Below are positions 9,815 to 22,237 of a stretch of DNA of 64,000 bases, piece after piece. The notes under the pieces were generated by a model. The model was given only the letters and a program-made list of their open reading frames with translations. It made no database searches and was not told the origin of the DNA. A program made the position numbers and the translations under genes. Source of the stretch: Adiantum capillus-veneris (taxonomy: Eukaryota > Streptophyta > Polypodiopsida > Polypodiales > Pteridaceae). Position 1 is the first letter of the stretch; each line of letters starts with the position of its first letter. The stretch is taken from NCBI GenBank assembly GCA_014529385.2, contig CM043943.1, forward strand, positions 158,738,247-158,802,246, read 5' to 3'.

Positions 9815-10748
9815 CCTTCGACTCTTATGCTCATCTCATCCATCATGAGCGACATGACTTAGATATGATGAACTCTTCTAGTTTGAGCGTAAGCCTAATA
9901 ACTACGACTCTTAGCACAGAGTTTATTATGACTTGAAGCTTTGGAACTAATGTTTTGCTCATTTTAAGGATCAGCAACCCGACTCTGACTATAAAAAAGA
10001 GTGTTTTTTGCACCTTGGCAACTTGACTTTTTACATTCTTGTGCTTACTACAAACATTTCTTCAGGTAAAAGTAATCTTGAATCCTAAAAAAGAGGATTA
10101 GTGAAGGACCAGGTTGGCATTGAAGGTTTCTTTTGCCATACCTATTTTATCATCTTTGAATTAAAAGCTTTGTTGGTTGGGTTGTCCTTCTTTGATTGTG
10201 AAGACTCCAATGTTCGTGTGATTCTCCAATTGGGCTTGTTGTAAGGACCTTGACCTTGATTATTTTCCACTTGACCTAGCATATTTAGGTTGTGATTCTT
10301 CATTAGATCTACCACTTGCCTCATGTCTTGCCTTAGCCCATCATCTTGCACTGTTGTAGTGACCATTGCTGGCATAACCTGAGGAGTAACATAAACCACT
10401 GGTTCATGATGAACCCCTGACGTGTGACTTTGCAAAGGATCCCTAGGCTGAAATTTAGACCTCATGGGGAAAGACTCTAGTGCTAGCTGGCTGATTTTCC
10501 TCAGCTTCCACTCTTTGTTCCTTGCCACCTCCAATGCATCTTCATATGTCCTAGGCTTATTTAGCTCCACACTCCAACATATATTCTCCCAAAGACCAGC
10601 CAAGAACCTGTCCTTCTTCATCATGTCAGGCGGGGATACTTGTGGTGCTAAGGTCTTGCACATCCTCTCCCATGCCAAAGAGAACTTACGTATGTACGCA
10701 TCTACTGGCTGATCTTCCTTCTGCACCAAACCTTATACTTCTTGCCAC
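9815..10748. other. In-place inversion of ~930 bp inside a retroelement
   Basis: The plus strand of 9830-10250 matches the plus strand of 35630-36040, where the element runs on the minus strand. In contrast, 10750-11417 matches the reverse complement of 35500-34882. Orientation therefore switches at about 9815 and 10748. Flipping 9815-10748 restores gag N-terminus to gag C-terminus and then to the 3' internal region, in the same order as at 36.0-34.9 kb. The breakpoints lie at CCTTCGACTC (left) and at TTGCCACACGC (right), and no long inverted repeat is visible at them. Confidence 0.75.
10142..10745 (-). pseudogene. Gag C-terminal half (retrotransposon gag domain), inverted
   Basis: The 195-residue minus-strand frame has DQPVDAYIRKFSLAWERM, then KKDRFLAGLWENICWSVEL and YEDALEVARNKEWKLRK, typical of the Retrotrans_gag domain (F-x-x-x-W, then F-x-x-GL). 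Upstream, the same frame continues to about 10745 (VWQEV, stop, GL), beyond the first start-like codon. The C-terminal tail SKKDNPTNKAFNSKMIK matches SKKGNPTNVNANSKMIK in the family A element at about 35.97 kb. There, however, that tail follows a protease region instead of a capsid domain, so protease and linker are absent at this locus. No zinc knuckle is seen. Confidence 0.85.
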
Positions 10749-11417
10749 ACGCTTACAAATCCATGTCATATGCTTTTATAGCTACACCATCTTTCTGAAG
10801 AACTCCTCAAATATAGTTCTTGCACAGCATATTATCTTCCATGCATTTTTGTGCATGCATATATAAGAAGTCCTACCATTGGACAATATGAATTAGAAAC
10901 TCTTTTTTGCTTCCACCTATGCACCTTGAGTGGACTACAACAGGAAAACCAATTTTCCATCATGCTACTCTCTCATATTTGCTGCCTTTTTAATTCCATA
11001 TCTATCTGCAACAAATAATCCCTTGAGTACTTTATTAATATTTCCCATGCTATAATAAGTACTCCAATAATGTGCGTATCCCAAAGGCACTTTTTTCACA
11101 CTAGATTTTTTCCCTTTGGTCATCCAGGTATTAGACCCTAATTTAGATCCTCATTGTTAACTTTCCTTGTACATATTTTTCATAAATAAACAACAGCCTC
11201 ATCATTATGCTATTACAAATGACAGATGCAACATCATCTCTCACATCAAACATATTTGGACCTATCAAGATGTTTCAACAAATTGAACATCATCAACAAA
11301 TTCAATGACAAATGAAGACGATCAGCCCATCAACAACCAAGCAAAAACCTTGCACAGCCTCCACGGGCACTTTTTAATAGTGCTCGAGGATGGACACTAA
11401 AATTGAAAGGGGGGAAT
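10749..11417 (+). other. 3' internal region of family A, no coding
   Basis: This stretch is colinear with the reverse complement of 35500-34882. It contains the module AAAGGCACTTTTTTC ... TTTGGTCATCCAGG (11088-11140), which also occurs at 28033-28082 and, reversed, at about 35165-35210. The module looks like the transcript end of a different, copia-like LTR. The stretch ends with a polypurine tract, AAAGGGGGGAA (11406-11416), next to the LTR. Confidence 0.6.
11406..11417 (+). promoter_or_regulatory. Polypurine tract of family A (plus-strand locus)
   Basis: AAAGGGGGGAAT is directly followed by TGTAACTAAG, the LTR start. The minus-strand family A copy has GGAAGGGGGGAA before TGTTAACTGAG at 34881-34869. 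Confidence 0.75.
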
Positions 11418-13026
11418 TGTAACTAAGTCAACATCAGTTAACAAGAGCTGCTAAAGGCACAAGCCTTGCACATGCATATCAAGGATAAATACACAGGAGC
11501 AGTAAAGATTGGAGTTACACATTTTTCACATTTTTCCAAAATGATCATGTATTGTAAATTCTCGATTAAATTCAAGCCATTATAATATTTTTAATGTGTT
11601 ACAGGCTCAATAGGAGTTCCAAGCTGTAAAGAGTAGGTCAGTTAGTGTGCCTAGGTTGCAGATTCAGTAAGTGATGGAGACCTAAAGGCCTTGGGTGCCT
11701 GAACATTGCATATTTTACCCTAGGTATATAAGGCAACATTGGCGCAACCAAAGTTGGTCGACCATAGAAGATGGCATGGCAAATATGTGCAGGCTAGAAG
11801 CAACATGGAAAAGGGTTAGAGAAGCTAGAAAGATCATGGCCAGACAGGAAGTAGCGAATTTGTATGGCTGATGTGGTTTACATGCCAAGAAAGGCTCCAG
11901 AAGGGGCTAATTTGGGGAGCAGATGAAGGAAGTGCAAGGTACAACCTCTTTGCCTGGAAACGAAGAGCTTGAAGTGTTGAAGGAGCAGGTCCAGATGGCT
12001 CATCAAATCGAGCTACGGAGCCCAAGATAATGGAGTTTGAAGGTGCAGTGTGTTGCAGATTCTTGTCGGGCAGGGCAACTGGGGAAAGGTGGTCCGAGTG
12101 GATGTCAGTGTATAGGCATGTAGTGCTCAATTTTTGGAGCCTACCCGTCTTTTCAGATTGTAGATCAGAGCAATGGATTGCAGTTTATGGCCGGCTAAAG
12201 TTTTGTCGGGGGCTAGGTTGGTGCCCACTTGATCGCATTGAAGGACGTGCCGTCTAGCATTTTTTGGGCCTTGGCAGAGTCCAAGAAGGTGTTATGTAGT
12301 GTATGGAGCTAGCAAGAGTTGACTTTTTGTCAAACGGAGCCAAAAGAAGAAAGTTAAAGCAGTCGGAAATTTGGGTGCATTTGCTCGGGTTTGGGCTGCA
12401 GATGACAGTTCATGTTTTTGCGGCGTCGGTTCGGGGTCTTGGAGAATCTCAAAATGCGGTAGGAGCCGGGCACTTTCGAGTCAGCACAGTGAGTTTGCGG
12501 CCGGGTTTTTTGGCTCGGCAATCGGATCGCCAGGTGATAGCTGGAAGGCAAGGGCAAGTAGGAGAAAAGTGGGATCATATGGGGTTTTTTTGTTCAAATG
12601 GGTTTTTTTAAAATGTGCTTGGAGGTGAAGGCTCCACAGGCTACCATGTGGCGGGCAATAGTCCCACATGCGTGGACTCAAGAGAGAAGGCAAGAGTATA
12701 TGGGCTGAGGCGTGAGCCCATTGTCTTGCGTGGAGGCGTGAGGAGAGCTCCCTTGGCCTGTGGACATGGCGGCCCATTGGGCGCTGCTCGGCTGAACCCA
12801 ATGGTTTCAACTGCTGAGAGGGTGGCCGGTGGCGGTAATTGCTAATGTGTCATGGTGCCTGATAGGGTCGGGTTTTCCCCGAGGATTCACTATGGAAAAC
12901 TTACTACACCACGTAAGTGCAAGGGAGGGGTTTTTTTTTACAAGTTACATAAGCGTATAAGTTAGGGGCAGGACCCCAAAAATTTATTCCCAAGCTTAAA
13001 ACTAAGGGAGGGGGTATCATATTTAT

Positions 13027-13052
13027 TGGTTTCGGGGGGGGGGGGGGGGGGG
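13027..13052. repeat. Poly(G) run
   Basis: A near-continuous run of more than 20 G residues lies in the inserted block. It could form a G-quadruplex and is prone to length error in sequencing. Confidence 0.9.
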
Positions 13053-13870
13053 GCAGGAGAAGTGAGGAAAGGGAAAAATGAGAGGAAGTTTTTGTGTTTC
13101 AAAATCACGGCTTCCCAAAAGTGTCTTCCCTTAACTTTTGAGTCAATAGCTACAAAGATCCATGCAAGAACTAACACTGCTTTGTATCAATTGCTTGTTT
13201 TGTGATTATAATTCATTTGTTCAGAGATGAAATCTATAAAGAGTTTGTATAGATGAAAAATTACACAAAGAACCTAGCACAGCTTTATGACCATGTTTTT
13301 TGAGTAATTTAGATAGGGCACAATTGAACGAGCAGCTAGAGTGTAAGCTGAGCGGGTACATAATTTGAAAGTCAAACTAAGACACATTGAGGGTACATCT
13401 AATTATCAACATAAGTGGTTCCTTAGCACGTTGCTAGTCACTATGCTACACGCTCTTTGACTAGTTTTACTCAGTTAGATCATGTGAGACCTAAATTTTA
13501 TATGTAAGATAAGGGTATGATAATTTTTCGCATTGATTGTCATCGTATAAGCGTAGAAAGGGGGGTCATATTCCCTAGTATGAGTCGTATATACGGGATT
13601 TATCAAAGTTTTCCGCTCGTAGGTGGCGTCCCATTTTATATATATAGAGTGAATCCCCCGGGGGGTTTTCGCACCCTCATGGGCCTCAATTTTTATGAAG
13701 GCAAAGGGGTACCCCCCACTAGAGATATCACTAGTGCATAGGGGAGGGTCCCATGGCAGACAGCAGGGGAGGAGGTGTGTGAAAGAGAGACAGTCCGAGG
13801 AAGTTCCAAGGCACCCTTAAGGGTCAATTTCAAAGGGTAGGATTAAAGACCATCCAGGGGCAGTCCCGCC

Positions 13871-13974
<104 letters not shown>

Positions 13975-16157
13975 AAGCCAAAGGGCAAGTGCAAAGAACA
14001 AGCGAGTGGCAGATTTAGGCAGACAAAGGACAAACGGAAGAGCCCACCATGCAATAAGTGCCAAAAAATGAAATGAACCAAATGCTAGGAATGCAGGGAA
14101 AATTCTAAAAAGGTCTCAAGTGAGGTGAACGAGCTGGAGAGCTCTCTTTTTTTTTTGTTGGGTCTCCTAGAGACCCATATAAAAGGATGTAAACGTGAAT
14201 TTTTGGGGGCTTTTTCCCTTAGGTTTTTTTGGGGGATCCATTGGGGCTTTTTGCCTGTTGAAGTTTTTGCCAAGGTTCGTGCCGGCAAAGGAATGGTTGT
14301 ACATGGTTGTATATGCAAGAAGGCCATTGATTTCTATCTCTAGGAGTCATTCCCCCTTCCCCCTTCTCTTCTTTTCTTGTGTGTGTGTGTGTTTCCACGT
14401 GTGTGTTGGCTTGTGTGCCCCCCCAAAGTTTGTCGTGCAAAGGGAGATAGAGAGAGGCTATGTGTGTGTGGAAGGCTATGAATTGAGCAGAGCGGAATGA
14501 TTAGGTCTGTTCAGTGCATTGCAGAGTGTGTGTGCGTATGGTTGTGTGCAGGTGGTGGTTTGCTTGCATGTAGTGTCGAGTTTTGAAGGTGAGCTCTAGT
14601 GGATCGGGACGCTGTGTATACCCTGGGCTATACTAAGGCATTGTGTTGTGTGCTGTGTGTGTTCCCCTTTCCCCCTCTCCAATGTGTAAAAAAAATCAGG
14701 GTTCTCAGCCTCATTTGTTGAGACCACTCTTTAGTGAGAGCTCATGAGGTGTGTGGCTATGGAGTCCTTGAGCTTCTCCTTGCTCATGTGACTTGATTAA
14801 CACTAATTGATGCTTAATTCTCTTTCACTATGCCTCTTTCATACTATCTAAGATTTCCTATGATGCTTTGATTAGCTAGATCTTAACTCATTAGTGGTTA
14901 ATCCCTCTCTAATCTTGTGAGATTTCCCTCTTTTGCTTGTGTGTGCATGTTAGGTTTGATTGGAGTGTGGTTCTCAATAGATCTATATGTGTGCACTTGT
15001 GATTAGTGTGTTACATGATGTGATTAGTGGTGTGTGTGTCTATGCAATTGCTAGTGTGTGTGATTGGGTTGATTTGAGGTGAAGAGAAGTGGATGTGGAG
15101 ATTGCCAATCATTGTGGCTTAGATCCTCCATAGGCCGCGAAGCTCATCTCATAGAGTCACCATTCGTGTTGCCCTGATTAGCTCACTAATTGTGTGAGTG
15201 TTTCCATGCCATAGCCGGGTAGCTCATCTTTCCGGATTGATAATTTTGTTGGTCATTGGAGCTATGCTACGATGGTACCCCCAACAGGTTATCAATCAGT
15301 ATGCACTTTAGAGGTTTGACATCAACCTGATCATATCCTTGTAACTCTAACACTAGTGGTCCCTTCATGTTTGAAATCAACGTATCAACTTTCAACCCCC
15401 ATTTGTCCATAGTGACAAGATCTACAATCTTTAAGTATTGCACTCCGTTCTCATCCATACAAAAGGTTTCCTATTTATTGGCTATACTAACCTCCTCTTT
15501 GAATTCCATCGTATGGTCATCCACTCTAACCATATACTCCTCATTAGGATCTAGATAAATCTAAGCCCTATGTCTTTGGTCTTATAAAAGGTCAATATAT
15601 GCTTGAGTTTGAGAAAGATTTTAGTGCCCAAATGAGTAGAAAAAGGAGACATTTTGGAGTTAGAGTTGGAGTAAGTGTCTAGCACTTCTTCAGTTAAAGT
15701 TTCTAATAGACCCCCTTGATTTACACTCTCCAACAATAGACACTCTTTTCTTGATCTCTTTGTTAAATCCTTGATTTGCTAGTACACGACCTGATCTAAG
15801 GTACGTAAAGACCAACAATGCTCAATGAGATTGAATACTTGACCTTTAGAACCAATACCAACCATTTCAATGTTGCAATTTCATGACTCAAGCGTGATCT
15901 TGACCACTCCTATACAATCAACATACAAGATAGTCTATTAATTGCAAATATATAAAAATATCCTTGGTCAAAATTTTTAGTATCAATTTTGCAAAAGTAT
16001 CCAAAGGACCAATTTGCAACCTTCAATTCCTAAAAACCTAGTTTCTAGTAACAATTAGCATCCAAACAACTTAAAACTTTTCAAGCTATTTGTTTGATAA
16101 GTCGAGTCTAACCTTAGCAACCAAAAAATATAGAAAATGAGCTCTTTGGATAGTAGG

Positions 16158-17031
16158 AGATAATAAGTATGCTTATTAGCTACTGATTCAAAAAAGCATT
16201 ATTTCTCACTTTTGTTGATTGCCATTGTTCAACTATATGTCAATAAGCTATGAATTAGTGTTTTTAAAATTTTAGACAACTTAGCTCAATCTCTCAATAG
16301 TTTTAATGTTTGGTAGTTTTTGATGTTATTTTAGTGGCTATTCAAGTCAGGACTTTTCCAAATCACTTGAAATTTCACACATGCACTTTATTATTACCCT
16401 AGACCCCTTTAAGAAATTTTCAAAAGTTGAATTTTCAGGGCAGGAGATAATAAGCATGCTTCTTATCTCTTAGGTCATAACAAAGGGTTTTTTTCCACTT
16501 TTTTGACTTGCACTACTAGATGTTCACACTATAAACAAGTCACTTGTCAAGTTTATGAAATTTGGTTCTGTTTTCCAGTTTCTAGGCCACATTTTGTGTC
16601 TCCAATATGTCTTAAGTCAAAGCTAAGTGTAAGTGACAACTTACAACTCCAATTGCCTTTAAACTTGAATCAACTTCTTAACACACTATGTTCTAGCTTG
16701 TGGGATTTCCAAATGATGAAAATCTTGCATTTTCAAGTCTTAAGATAATAAGTGCCCTTATTATCTAGGTGTCTTAATTTGCAAAAAAATTCAACTTTTT
16801 CAACTCACACAATTAAAACAAGGTATGTTTAAGACCTATCTAGAGGTCTCAAAAGATTTTTGGTCAGTTTTGGGTATACTTACCTTCAATTATCTATTGG
16901 GCAAAGATAGAATACTCAAGTGAATTCAAAACTTTTAGAGCCTTCACCTAAGTGATTTCGCTTCACAAAAACAAGATGTACTTGAGCTAAAAGTTCAATT
17001 TCAAGCCTCAAAAAGAGAACGCTTATTATCT
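16158..17031. repeat. Array of spaced palindromes, GATAATAAG...CTTATTATC type
   Basis: Copies are at 16158-16181, 16445-16468, 16743-16766 and a half-copy ending at 17031. Each carries AGATAATAAG and, in three of four, a CTTATTATCT-like mirror arm around a short centre (GCATGC in the best case). Start-to-start distances are about 287, 298 and 265 bp. A shortened trace, AGATAATAATCT, lies at 17149-17160. The sequence between copies is not obviously alike. The layout equals that of the different palindrome array in the leader of element B1. Confidence 0.7.
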
Positions 17032-19384
17032 ACAAGCTTAAAAAAGCATTTTTAAAAGAATTTTGATGCCATTCAAAAGGTCTTATACAGCGTACTGCAA
17101 GTCTTTTTGGCCAAAATTTTTCAAATTTGTATATATAAATCATTGAAAAGATAATAATCTCCTTTTTTCCAAACTTTGAAATTTTTCTCAAAAGCTGGTT
17201 TTGACTTACCAATGAGTTTCCATAGCTTTCCCAAGACCAATTTCGACCCTAAATGCTAATTTGTGGTCGCACGAGCTTATTTTATAAGTCAAAACCTAAA
17301 AACTTTGAAATTTTGTAAAGCACTTCACTAATGACAATTCAAAGAGCGAGATATGTTCAAATTACACCTTGGTATCTACTTACCTTACTCTTAGTCAAAT
17401 CAGCAAAGGGGTAGTGGAAAGTGTCCACAAACACTAGTTTTTTTCTTATTTATGCTATTAAATAAGTGTCAACTCTCAAACTCCGACATAGCCTAAATCA
17501 TCAACCACTCTTAAAAAAAACCTAATCCAATCCTAAAAGGTCCTCAAGAAGTACAATTACTCCCAAGACACATCTACATAGCAGAAATCAAACACCTCAA
17601 TCGTGCAATTTTTAAAAGATGATATTTTACTTTAGGTGAACCTAGAGGAAGTATTGGACAATAATATATGAGTACTGTGTTCTTTTCTAGTTTAGGTCAC
17701 CTTGTTCCTAGCAACGAGACCAAAATGTAAGCTCGTTGCCAAGTCTCTCTATTTTGTTGTCATGATAGTGATATCTATGTACATAAATGTCATATGGTGG
17801 GATAGAGTCAACTCATCTAGTGCATGGATGCTACAAGAGGTTGTCAAGCTCTCAAATAACACATTAAATCCTTATATACTCAAATCTACTTTGAACTTCA
17901 TGTCAAGCAACAAAAAATAACCGAAACCTTCATAAGACAATCTTGACAATTCACCAATCATATGAAGTCCAAACGTGACCAAACTTATAGGATGGGTAGA
18001 CAATGACTAAAGACACATGTCTATTCCCTGTTGATGCTTTACCAAATTTGTGCTTTCTATCTATGGGGTAGATTTGACCTAACTATTTTAGGTCCAGAAT
18101 GCACTCTATAGTTTAGCAATGATGTCCTAATACCCCCTCTATGCATAAAATGCCATTTGGATGTGTAAAACTTGAGTTATGGATATATTAAGAAGGGGAT
18201 TAGCTATAATAAACCACAAATTCATTGCAAGAAACTTAAAATATTGCATAAAGCTTTCACTTGCAAACGCAATGTAGAAAATGATGCTTCAAATAGACCA
18301 CTCACAAGAGAGTTACGAGCTCAAAAAGAAAGAGGAGAATACAAAGTGCTCAGAGAGTCCAAAAACTTCATTAAGGTTTTTTTTTAAAAGTTGGATTTTA
18401 TGCCTTAGCCAAAGGTTCTAAAATGTCTAAATAGACTCAAATCTAGGTAGGAAGGGACTAGAGATAAGATATGGGTAATTACAAATTGGAAGCTCTTGGC
18501 CCCAATTATTGACTTTACATTCTTGCAAGAATAATTAAAAATATATCTTTGGACTTGATGAGATATTTATATAAAAATAAAGGGAATTACAAAATTAGGC
18601 TCGCAATGTATGACTTTGTTAGCCTGTTTGCTAATTATGATTTTATCCTCATAGCACCCATGGAAGAGGGGGACCAATAGATCTGCCATCTCTAAGGGAT
18701 CAAATTTGATGCCTACCATAAGAATTGGCAAATATAGCCATGAAAATGTAGATGGCTTGTAGACTGTAATAGCTACTCAGTGCACACCCCCGCTTGGTTC
18801 ATCCCTACTAAGTTTTGAAAAATCCTTCAAAAGAATTTGTTTATTGAGAGAATCCTTGCTTTGCAAAACAATAAAATAAAGGGTAGAATTATGATAATAT
18901 GCTATACTTTTTATGCTACTTCACATTGTTCCATCAAGCATATATTTTTAGCATAAGTCTTGGCATGTCAATCACTATTGTAGCAATTATATTTATATTC
19001 CCCTAAAGTGAAAAGTACAACAATTTTTTTTTGACACAATCATTGAATGCAGTGGAATATTGAATAATGATGTTTGTTGTTTTTTGAAGCTGTTTGGCAT
19101 GGGTGTTAGAGTTGCACATGGATCCACAAAGAGGTGGAGTGATGAAGCAAAAGGGTAAGGGGAGTTTAAAGCCCGCAAGCAGCCAGCAAGAGGATGTAGT
19201 TAGGTTACTAACTCAAACTACAAACTAAGGAGATCCAAGGAGCTGCTTGACATCCTCCAAGCAGACACAATAGGGCCAAATCACCTACTGCTTCTCCCTC
19301 TCCCTACAAAAGTGCAAAGTTTTGTTCATCTCAAGGATCCCCAATGTCCCAGTTTAGGCAGGCAACCAAAGAGAAGCATGACTC

Positions 19385-19390
<6 letters not shown>

Positions 19391-19468
<78 letters not shown>
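19391..19468. repeat. (CT)n microsatellite
   Basis: 39 uninterrupted TC units between short unique sequences. Confidence 0.97.
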
Positions 19469-19470
<2 letters not shown>

Positions 19471-20592
19471 CTCCTCTTCTGCATGTTTTGTGTTTTTTCA
19501 CTTCTACTTTTTGGCTTTAGTACCACATGAATCTTCATGCATTTGCCCTTGTGGGAAAAGAAGCCCATTTCTCAACGTCTTTTTGGGTGAAACTAGATAC
19601 CTATTTTATGTGCGTTTCTGAGGAGAAAAGCACTTAATTAGTATGTCAATAAGCACACAAATTTTAGTAGCATACTTAGTATGCTAGATAGATAATTCAA
19701 TGTGCTAATTAGCACATTTATTATGCTAATTACAATAAAATAATCTTTGCTAACTATTACATTTCAAGGAATGTGCCCAAAGCTTTTCTTGAGTAATTTC
19801 AATCCTTCGCTAGATACAATATGTTTGAGTAGATTTACCTTTGATGTGTGTAGGCCGATGGCAAAGGTCACGATCCCTGTGCAGAACAAATTCTATATAA
19901 CTTTGGTAGAGTTTGATGCTGCTTATTGACTTTCCATGGAGGGTTTAGATCCCAAAATTGTGAAGTGGGAGTAGGTCACTAATGCTGAATGGTTCAATGT
20001 GTTAAAAACACAAAGGATCCCTAGTAGTACTGCATCAAATGCATCACCATTTGCATCGACATGTATGAGTCAATGATGAAACTACACTATAATGTATACA
20101 AGAAGGGTCCAACCAGCATGGAATTTTCCTTTCCATTTGCAAAGTTTTTGTGAAATCCTTCCATGATCGCAAGAGGCAACCATTAGGTTTAATTTAGACG
20201 AGTTTGCAATGCAGTACTTGTAGGATATTTGAGAGAACGGCTATTATGAGGTCCATGTCAACAAGTGGAGAATACAATATCTCCAGCCTCTAGCTCCAAA
20301 ATTTGAGGATGACTTTATTGACATATGGGAGGAGAACATGGCCTTGAGAATACAAAATCTCCAATTTGATAATGAGTTTACTAACATCTAGGAGGAGAAC
20401 ATGGCCTTCACAGGTACGAGTACTACAAAATCTACCAAGGTCACATCTCTGCCTTATTAAAATAGTAAAAAAGAGATGCAAACATCTTCATTTTTTGGGT
20501 CGAAGGAATGGCATTGCATGAAGGCACCTATTCTTCATTTGAAAACACAAGTAGCATATGATAAATAGAATCTCAAAAATGTGTAAGAGGGC

Positions 20593-20847
20593 TTGGAATT
20601 TGTAAGGGATTTGAATGCAAAAAAATGTGAAGTTCACTCCAATTGTCACGGTCATGAGATAGAGGTTACAAGTAGCTCAGATGGAGCTGCAAACTCTAAT
20701 TCACAAAGTACTGATGTAAATGCATTGCAAAAAATGAAGCTTGAATTCAGAATAGACACAATGAAAGACACCATAAGGGTTTTGGGTTTTTCTCATAGCA
20801 AAGACGAGCCAATTGATAGTGACATAGACATAGGTATGTGCCTATAA
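20593..20847 (+). pseudogene. Unrecognised 84-codon fragment
   Basis: It includes KKCEVHSNCHGHEIEV and ends in the acidic stretch DEPIDSDIDIG. Upstream in shifting frames, similar protein-like text (FEDDFIDIWEENMA, repeated as FTNI, stop, EENMA at about 20310-20410) suggests a longer, stop-riddled coding region with an internal ~70-bp duplication. No family was recognised and function is unknown. Confidence 0.3.
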
Positions 20848-21312
20848 TTTTCATATCTGCACCTTATGTTTGGTACATGTGCTCAGGTAACTCATTTACT
20901 TACCATGCTCTTTTTGTCTTTGTTTCCTTGTGTGAGGGCCGTGCCACAAACCAGCAGCTGCACCATCCTCAAATGGTTACACCACGATTCTTGACATCTT
21001 TCCCACTTGAGATCAACACCAAGGCAACACTCCTCTTGCTTTTTGATGCCAGCTCAAGGGTGTGATAGCATTATTTTCCTCATGCTTAGCCTTGATAATT
21101 ATTTCCTAATCGGATTGATCTTTCATTTTGAAGCCATCAATCTAAAATGAACTCAAACTTCTAGGGGCAATTGTTGGGAGTTCTCTATTTTATCCTTGGT
21201 TCAAGGTCATCAACGCTCTTTTCTTGGGTATAGCCAAGCACAACCATTGATGCATTCCCCATATGATATGTGTGTTATTAGCAGCTACATGTATCTCATG
21301 TTTCCAAGTTTG

Positions 21313-21317
21313 ATCCC
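21313..21317. repeat. Target site duplication, left copy (ATCCC)
   Basis: ATCCC immediately precedes the 5' LTR and is repeated at 29897-29901 immediately after the 3' LTR. A 5-bp duplication is standard for Ty3/gypsy integration. Confidence 0.85.
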
Positions 21318-22218
21318 TATAAAGAGACAGATTGAATGGGTGTCCACCTGGCCGGACACGTAGCCGGACACCACATTTTTAGTCAATTATTCTGCCGAGC
21401 TAGTGTAATGATACTCTGGGTAAATCTTGATTCCAGAGTAGCAGGTCAATTTCCTGAGTTGTAATGATGGCATGATATTTGTAAAGGTCCATGTGAGTCA
21501 ACCACTGGACATTTAGAATTCCCTAGGTATAAATTTCAATAACCTTAATGTGAAAGGAAGCTTATCTTTAGAGAGGAAAGAGCTCTACTGTACGTACGCT
21601 TGAGCTACGAAGTTGCTCCAACTTGTAATCATCACAACTAATGATTGGGTAATCCATTTTCAATCCCAAAATGTGCATTGTGTTCCTCTCTCTTTGCTCT
21701 TTCAATTAAGTGTAAGCATTGTCGGTTTTGCTGTGGTTCACGACTACGCGTTTGTGAGCCTTAATTGCAAATTTGAGTGCTTAAATAACAGTTTTTAGTT
21801 GTTTTGACCATAGAAGAGTGTTCTTAGACCATAGGGAGACATTTTTGGATACTTCTACTGCAAATTTTAGGACCTTTTTTATGATGGATCGTGATTCTAG
21901 TACCTTGTTGGATTGCAACCAGACTTGCCAGGATAGTGCCCCTAGGTGTCCTAGACCTCCTCCTAAAGTTTTGTTGCATTTCGAATCCGTTCAAGTGTCA
22001 AAATGGTGTGATGACCTAGAGTTGTGAGAAAGGACATAGGCAGATTTCCCTGATCATTGAGTGTTGGTTTGCTTGTAGAGTTGTTGTGTTTACTTGTTAA
22101 GGTTCACTTCTTGAGATTGACGATCTCAAAGAGCCTCCGAGTCACTTCCCTGAGTATTGACATTATGTTAGTACCAAAAAGCTATGCTATAGACGTCCTT
22201 CACGGCGACCCAATAACA
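21318..22218 (+). repeat. 5' LTR of B1
   Basis: Aligned with the 3' LTR from TATAAAGAGACAG against TTTGAAGAGACAG down to CCAATAACA against CACTAACA. The opening TG has mutated to TA here and to TT in the other LTR. The third copy (45958) keeps TG. The TATA box is at 21528-21534 (CCCTAGGTATAAAT). The copies differ by many scattered substitutions and a few indels (901 against 914 bp), so the insertion is not recent. Confidence 0.92.
21528..21534 (+). promoter_or_regulatory. TATA box of the B LTR
   Basis: CCCTAGGTATAAAT; the same context occurs in the other B LTRs (29193-29199; 46167-46174, TATAAAAG). The family A LTR has a close version (ACCCTAGGTATATAAGG, 11718-11733). Confidence 0.65.
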
Positions 22219-22219
22219 T

Positions 22220-22237
22220 TGGCACCATTGTTGGGGA
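22220..22237 (+). promoter_or_regulatory. Primer binding site for tRNA-Asp
   Basis: One base after the LTR end, TGGCACCATTGTTGGGGA reads against the tRNA-Asp complement TGGCGCCGTTGCCGGGGA. The four differences are two CG-to-CA changes and CC-to-TT. The differences are all transitions of the methylated-cytosine type, which supports both the assignment and silencing-related decay. Confidence 0.8.

Larger units (their letters stand above)
15287..21312. other. AT-rich stretch without a recognised gene
   Basis: Apart from the palindrome array (16158-17031), the (CT)n at 19391-19468 and weak open frames, nothing could be assigned. Minus-strand frames at 15267-15458 and 15551-15736 appear to belong to one broken protein with no known motif. 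The plus-strand stretch 19747-20847 reads as a frame-broken protein (for example 20593-20847, 84 residues, D/E-rich end) without a recognised domain. The general look (broken frames, AT-rich leader-like text) suggests old retroelement sequence rather than host genes. Confidence 0.5.

Noticed and set aside
12030-12845. Cluster of overlapping 70-110-codon frames on both strands as a host gene
   Set aside because: GC-richer DNA gives chance open frames; no family motif, splice-supported structure or consistent strand could be seen.
15287-15305. GGTTATCAATCAG after the family A LTR as a tRNA-Met primer site
   Set aside because: The match to TGGTATCAGAGC is poor, and the preceding polypurine tract shows this LTR is a 3' LTR.
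17702-17920. 72-codon frame with a hydrophobic stretch as a small membrane protein
   Set aside because: No homology recognised, AT-rich context favours chance hydrophobic frames, and no second copy in the window.
21165-21190. TTCTAGGGGCAATTGTTGGGAG as a PPT/LTR junction
   Set aside because: The purine run is short and broken, and no matching LTR was found upstream or downstream.
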